Assembly: GCA_028712345.1 (NCBI GenBank) | Contig: JAQTQF010000051.1 | Span: 1 to 9,380 of the forward strand | Length of the DNA: 9,380 nucleotides | Direction: 5' to 3' | From: Phycisphaerae bacterium | GTDB taxonomy: Bacteria > Planctomycetota > Phycisphaerae > Sedimentisphaerales > UBA12454 | Notes under the pieces: model-generated | Seen by the model: the letters and a program-made list of their open reading frames with translations, nothing else | Databases searched by the model: none | What the model was told of the DNA's origin: nothing | Shown here: positions 6,966-9,380 of the stretch, one piece after another | Layout: each line of letters begins with the position of its first letter | How positions within the stretch are numbered: position 1 is the stretch's first letter | Made by a program: the position numbers and the translations under genes

Positions 6966-7679
6966 TATACATACACCTTTCGGGTGTGAGCAAATATGTT
7001 TACCAATGGGCCAAACCCAACCCAAACCCCCACCGCCAATGCCACCTGCAAGAGATGACATTGTCGCAACCGTAAACTTCGATAATTTTTTTGTACGCGA
7101 TACGAAAATATTACACTCTCTACTCACAGAATACCTGTGAAATTCGGCGCACTGCCAAAAATCACAGTTCTACAAAACCCATTTCTCGCTTCAGCTCTGC
7201 CAACAGAAACAAAAGCTTACAAACAGCTTCATAATCGGGACATACTCTGTTTGACTATAAAACGCAATTTTTGCTTCTTCCAGATTTAAAACTAACCGCA
7301 GGTGTAATTTTGCAAAAGCTCCACTCAAGTGAAAGTTTATGAAAGTTTTAAAATAAATCAATCTCAAAAGTAAAGGACCAAAGATTAGGGGCCTGTTGTC
7401 CAAATCTAAATTTCAGATTAACATCACATATAAAATATCAAAACCTTCCCGCTGACAGTCCCGATTGCGACCGCGAGATCTGTTTCAAACATTACAAACA
7501 CCGGCCTGTCCCATGTACCGGTAAATTCATCAAACATAACCGGTATTAGAAATCACTGAAGTACAGCAATTTTGCCGATTCAGCATATCGCTGAAAGAAT
7601 TATCCCGAAAAATCGGCCTTTATTGTTATTTGCCGAGGTCTTTTATAGGCAATTTGTGTGAATTCAGGTAAGTTTTTAG

Positions 7680-7708
7680 TTGACTAAAGGCGGCATATTG
7701 CCGATAAT
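7680..7708 (+). promoter_or_regulatory. Sigma70-type promoter of the coiled-coil membrane protein gene
   Basis: TTGACT (7680-7685) and GATAAT (7703-7708) are separated by exactly 17 bp. Each box has 5 of 6 consensus bases, the best promoter match noticed in the window. Transcription would start near 7715, giving a leader of about 60 nt. The spacer contains the perfect dyad CGGCA-TAT-TGCCG (7691-7703), which touches the -10 box and could bind a repressor. Confidence 0.6.
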
Positions 7709-7762
7709 TACCGTGGCGTTTTCGTCCATAAGTATCGGAATTAACTGATTTAATATTCGTTC

Positions 7763-7767
7763 AGGAG
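7763..7767 (+). promoter_or_regulatory. Ribosome binding site choosing ATG 7775 over TTG 7772
   Basis: AGGAG lies 7 nt before ATG 7775 but only 4 nt before the adjacent in-frame TTG at 7772. The ATG is therefore the likely start. Confidence 0.75.
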
Positions 7768-7774
7768 ATTTTTG

Positions 7775-9208
7775 ATGGCTGTCGCTCATCAGGGTCATAG
7801 CAATACAATGCTTTACACCGTAATTACTTTTGTGGCATTGTTTCTTGTCGCAGCGGTATGTGCGGTTGTTTTTTATATCAAAGCCGAAGACTGGCGAAAT
7901 GAATTTCTGGCAAATCAGCAGGATACCTCCGAATTGGCTAGTCCGGCGCAGATTCGCAATCTCCCAACGCTAATCGGCCAAAAAAACAGAAATGAAAGCA
8001 GAGTTGCTCAGCTTCTTGGATATATAGATAAACTTTATGTCCTGTTTGTCGGTATTGCTCCGCAGGATACCAGCGCCGAAGTCAAGCTCAGCGGGGCAGA
8101 ATCAAAATATAAAGACGCACTTGCGAAACTGCCAAAGGATATGATAGTTGTCGATGATCCGAATGGACTCGGTGCTATAAGTTTGATTGAAATGTATGAT
8201 AGTAAATTTACCCAGACTCAACAGTCTGCCGACGATTTACAAAAGCAGCTCGATAATTTGCAGGAAGAATACGACATTGCCCAGAGGGGCGCTACGGAAA
8301 GAGAAGAAGAATTGCGTACAAAAATTACGGCAGAGCAGGAAAGAGCCGACAGCGTTCAGCAAAGCTATAATCAGCTTCGCGAACTTATGAATAAGAAATC
8401 AACTGAACAGGTTCAGACGCTTGCTCAGCAGAGAGATGATGCAATCGCCGAGAAAGACAAGAGCAGACAGGAGCTACTAGCGACAATGAGTAAGCTCAGC
8501 ATCACACAAAACCGGCTTAAAGACGCGCTCAGCAGGCTCGAGATATTAAAACCAAGACCAATGGAAGATATATCCGCTTATCAGCCGGACGGACACATTA
8601 TAAGCATAGACATTTCAACGAATATTGTTTTTATAGATATTGGAAGCGAGGACAAGGTTTATCCGGGACTGACCTTCTCCGTTTATGATAAGAACGCACC
8701 TGTTCCAACGGACGGCACGAGCAAAGCCGAAATAGAAGTATTCGATGTTGATAAGAACACGGCTATCGCGAGAATAAATAAATCAAGCAGGAAGAGTCCG
8801 ATAGTCGAAGGTGATGCGATTATCAATCTTATATGGGACAGCAAAGCAACCAACAGATTTGTTGTTGCCGGTGATTTTGATTTTGACGATGACGGGGAAG
8901 TAGAAAACGACGGAGCGTTAAAAATCAAACAACTTATCGAAAACTGGGGCGGTAAAATCGAAGATGTCGTAACAATCGACACTGACTTTGTCGTTCTCGG
9001 CGTTCCTCCTGCAGTCAAGAAAAAACCAACACTGGACGAAATAGAGATTGATCCGATGGCGGTGGATAAATACGAATTATCTATGAAGGATTCGGAACGG
9101 TATCAGGATGTAAAGAACCAGGCAAAGGACCTTTATATTCCGATGTTCGGCACCAAGAGATTTCTTAACTTTATCGGTTATGAATCCATAGCGACAGGAG
9201 TAAAATAA
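7775..9208 (+). CDS. Membrane-anchored coiled-coil protein with C-terminal BRCT-like module
   Basis: A protein of 477 residues, not recognised as a named family. A short polar N-terminus (MAVAHQGHSNT) is followed by one transmembrane helix at about 12-35, with no cleavage site, so most of the protein probably lies outside the cytoplasm. Residues about 140-258 are strongly coiled-coil (DDLQKQLDNLQEEYD, then Glu/Gln/Lys heptads). Residues about 272-355 are beta-rich (GHIISIDISTNIVFIDIGSE, then a 'GLTFSVYD' turn), like the small beta-barrels that follow coiled coils in envelope proteins such as MreC. Residues 361-409 read RFVVAGDFDFDDDGE, a helix with LIENWGGK (W391-K394), then TDFVVLG. This follows the BRCT pattern 'F...G......I...GGK......TD.VV.G'. 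The C-terminus has no second membrane segment. The gene stands alone behind its own promoter and ends in a palindromic terminator. A scaffold or envelope role is inference. Confidence 0.85.
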   Translation: MAVAHQGHSNTMLYTVITFVALFLVAAVCAVVFYIKAEDWRNEFLANQQDTSELASPAQIRNLPTLIGQKNRNESRVAQLLGYIDKLYVLFVGIAPQDTSAEVKLSGAESKYKDALAKLPKDMIVVDDPNGLGAISLIEMYDSKFTQTQQSADDLQKQLDNLQEEYDIAQRGATEREEELRTKITAEQERADSVQQSYNQLRELMNKKSTEQVQTLAQQRDDAIAEKDKSRQELLATMSKLSITQNRLKDALSRLEILKPRPMEDISAYQPDGHIISIDISTNIVFIDIGSEDKVYPGLTFSVYDKNAPVPTDGTSKAEIEVFDVDKNTAIARINKSSRKSPIVEGDAIINLIWDSKATNRFVVAGDFDFDDDGEVENDGALKIKQLIENWGGKIEDVVTIDTDFVVLGVPPAVKKKPTLDEIEIDPMAVDKYELSMKDSERYQDVKNQAKDLYIPMFGTKRFLNFIGYESIATGVK

Positions 9209-9214
9209 AAACAG

Positions 9215-9280
9215 CCGCAAAGGCGTGAAGGCACATAGAGAAAAAATATATCGGAATTTTGTGCTTTGGTGTTTTTGCGG
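9215..9280. terminator. Long imperfect palindrome, probable bidirectional terminator and dispersed repeat
   Basis: The 21-nt arms 9215-9235 (CCGCAAAGGCGTGAAGGCAC plus A) and 9260-9280 pair with a single G-G mismatch and several G.T wobbles around a 24-nt AT-rich loop. It lies 6 nt after the coiled-coil gene's stop and 2 nt before the convergent gene's stop. U-rich runs follow on both strands (GTTTATTTTATTT rightwards, CTGTTTTTATTTT leftwards), so it can serve both genes. The arm style, with CGCAAAGGCG-like and GGCACA(T)AGAG words, matches intergenic palindromes I remember from many bacterial genomes; a genome-wide count would settle this. Confidence 0.65.
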
Positions 9281-9282
9281 GT

Positions 9283-9380
9283 TTATTTTATTTCCGGTTC
9301 GATGCCGATTGAAGCGATGTAAATTCTGCCGGTGTATTCGACAGCAAGTGGATTTATAAAACCCCTCTTAGCGGCGGCAA
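9283..9380 (-). CDS. C-terminal end of an unidentified convergent gene
   Basis: Reading leftwards from the window edge, one frame is open for 31 complete codons. It reads AAAKRGFINPLAVEYTGRIY followed by IASIGIEPEIK, and stops at TAA (9285-9283). The composition and the tight position against the palindromic terminator suggest a real gene end. No family can be named from so short a piece; the 'EYTGRIYIASIG' part is consistent with beta-strands. It is convergent with the coiled-coil gene, with 74 bp between the two stop codons. Confidence 0.45.
   Translation of the reverse strand, partial: AAAKRGFINPLAVEYTGRIYIASIGIEPEIK

Larger units (their letters stand above)
6806..7679. other. Long intergenic region with no convincing gene
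   Basis: Neither strand holds a recognisable protein here. The longest open frames (87 codons at 6864-7127 and 70 codons at 7191-7403, both minus) have no ribosome binding site at their start and no familiar motif. The contents seen are: the leader and candidate promoter of the giant gene; a C-rich tract (7011-7037) that is G-rich on the minus strand; a hairpin ACACC/GGTGT near 6971-6986; the dyad TCACAG-N5-CTGTGA (7124-7140); an ACCGG-rich patch around 7500-7550; and nested inverted repeats at 7574-7617. The length and divergent arrangement allow for regulatory sites or an unrecognised small RNA, but none can be named. Confidence 0.6.

Noticed and set aside
6892..6985. Known riboswitch class (cyclic di-GMP, SAM, cobalamin) in the giant gene's leader
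   Set aside because: The leader has hairpins, but I could not match the conserved core bases of any of these classes.
6864..7127. 87-codon minus-strand frame before the giant gene
   Set aside because: No ribosome binding site; the Gly/Trp patch comes from the G-rich tract. It ends across the leader ORF in another frame, which has the better start signal.
7191..7403. 70-codon minus-strand frame in the long gap
   Set aside because: Rich in Leu/Phe/Ile as expected from translated AT-rich DNA; no ribosome binding site or known motif.

Overview
The window (9380 bp, moderate G+C) looks like a chromosomal piece of a Planctomycetota bacterium, probably from the Phycisphaerae/Sedimentisphaerales side. 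This is inferred from style, not from a marker gene. The main clue is a giant secreted protein carrying FN3-like modules with the 'HDVYFGT ... YYWRID ... GDVWSFTT' signature and 'NWTNG..TRAWNT..NWD.G.P...DKA.IRN' beta-solenoid repeats, both typical of secreted planctomycete polysaccharide-handling proteins.

Layout from left to right. (1) 1-130, minus strand: the N-terminus of an aldo/keto reductase that runs off the left edge. (2) 131-415: an intergenic gap containing a 97-bp MITE-like element (290-386) with imperfect terminal inverted repeats and two internal hairpins. (3) 416-1687, minus: a complete tRNA pseudouridine synthase TruD, starting at TTG. (4) 1688-1918: a possible truD promoter and the rho-independent terminator of the next gene. 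(5) 1919-6793, minus: a 1624-residue secreted modular protein with a central GH71/GH99-like glycoside hydrolase domain, four ~210-residue beta-solenoid repeats, two FN3-like modules and a C-terminal jelly-roll-like domain. (6) 6794-7774: a long non-coding stretch holding the leader of the giant gene (candidate promoter, a four-codon leader ORF with a strong ribosome binding site, a G-quadruplex-capable tract), several dyads, and a well-formed promoter for the rightward gene. (7) 7775-9208, plus: a membrane-anchored coiled-coil protein whose C-terminal part looks BRCT-like. (8) 9215-9280: a long imperfect palindrome, probably a dispersed repeat used as a bidirectional terminator. (9) 9283-9380, minus: the C-terminus of an unidentified convergent gene.

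The genes do not form an obvious pathway. TruD and the aldo/keto reductase are co-oriented but separated by 285 bp. The giant gene is its own transcription unit with its own terminator. The coiled-coil gene is divergent from it, with almost 1 kb between them. No CRISPR array, tRNA, rRNA, transposase or prophage gene was seen. The items most worth a second look are the architecture of the giant hydrolase, the BRCT-like module in an apparently extracytoplasmic protein, and the two palindromic intergenic elements.
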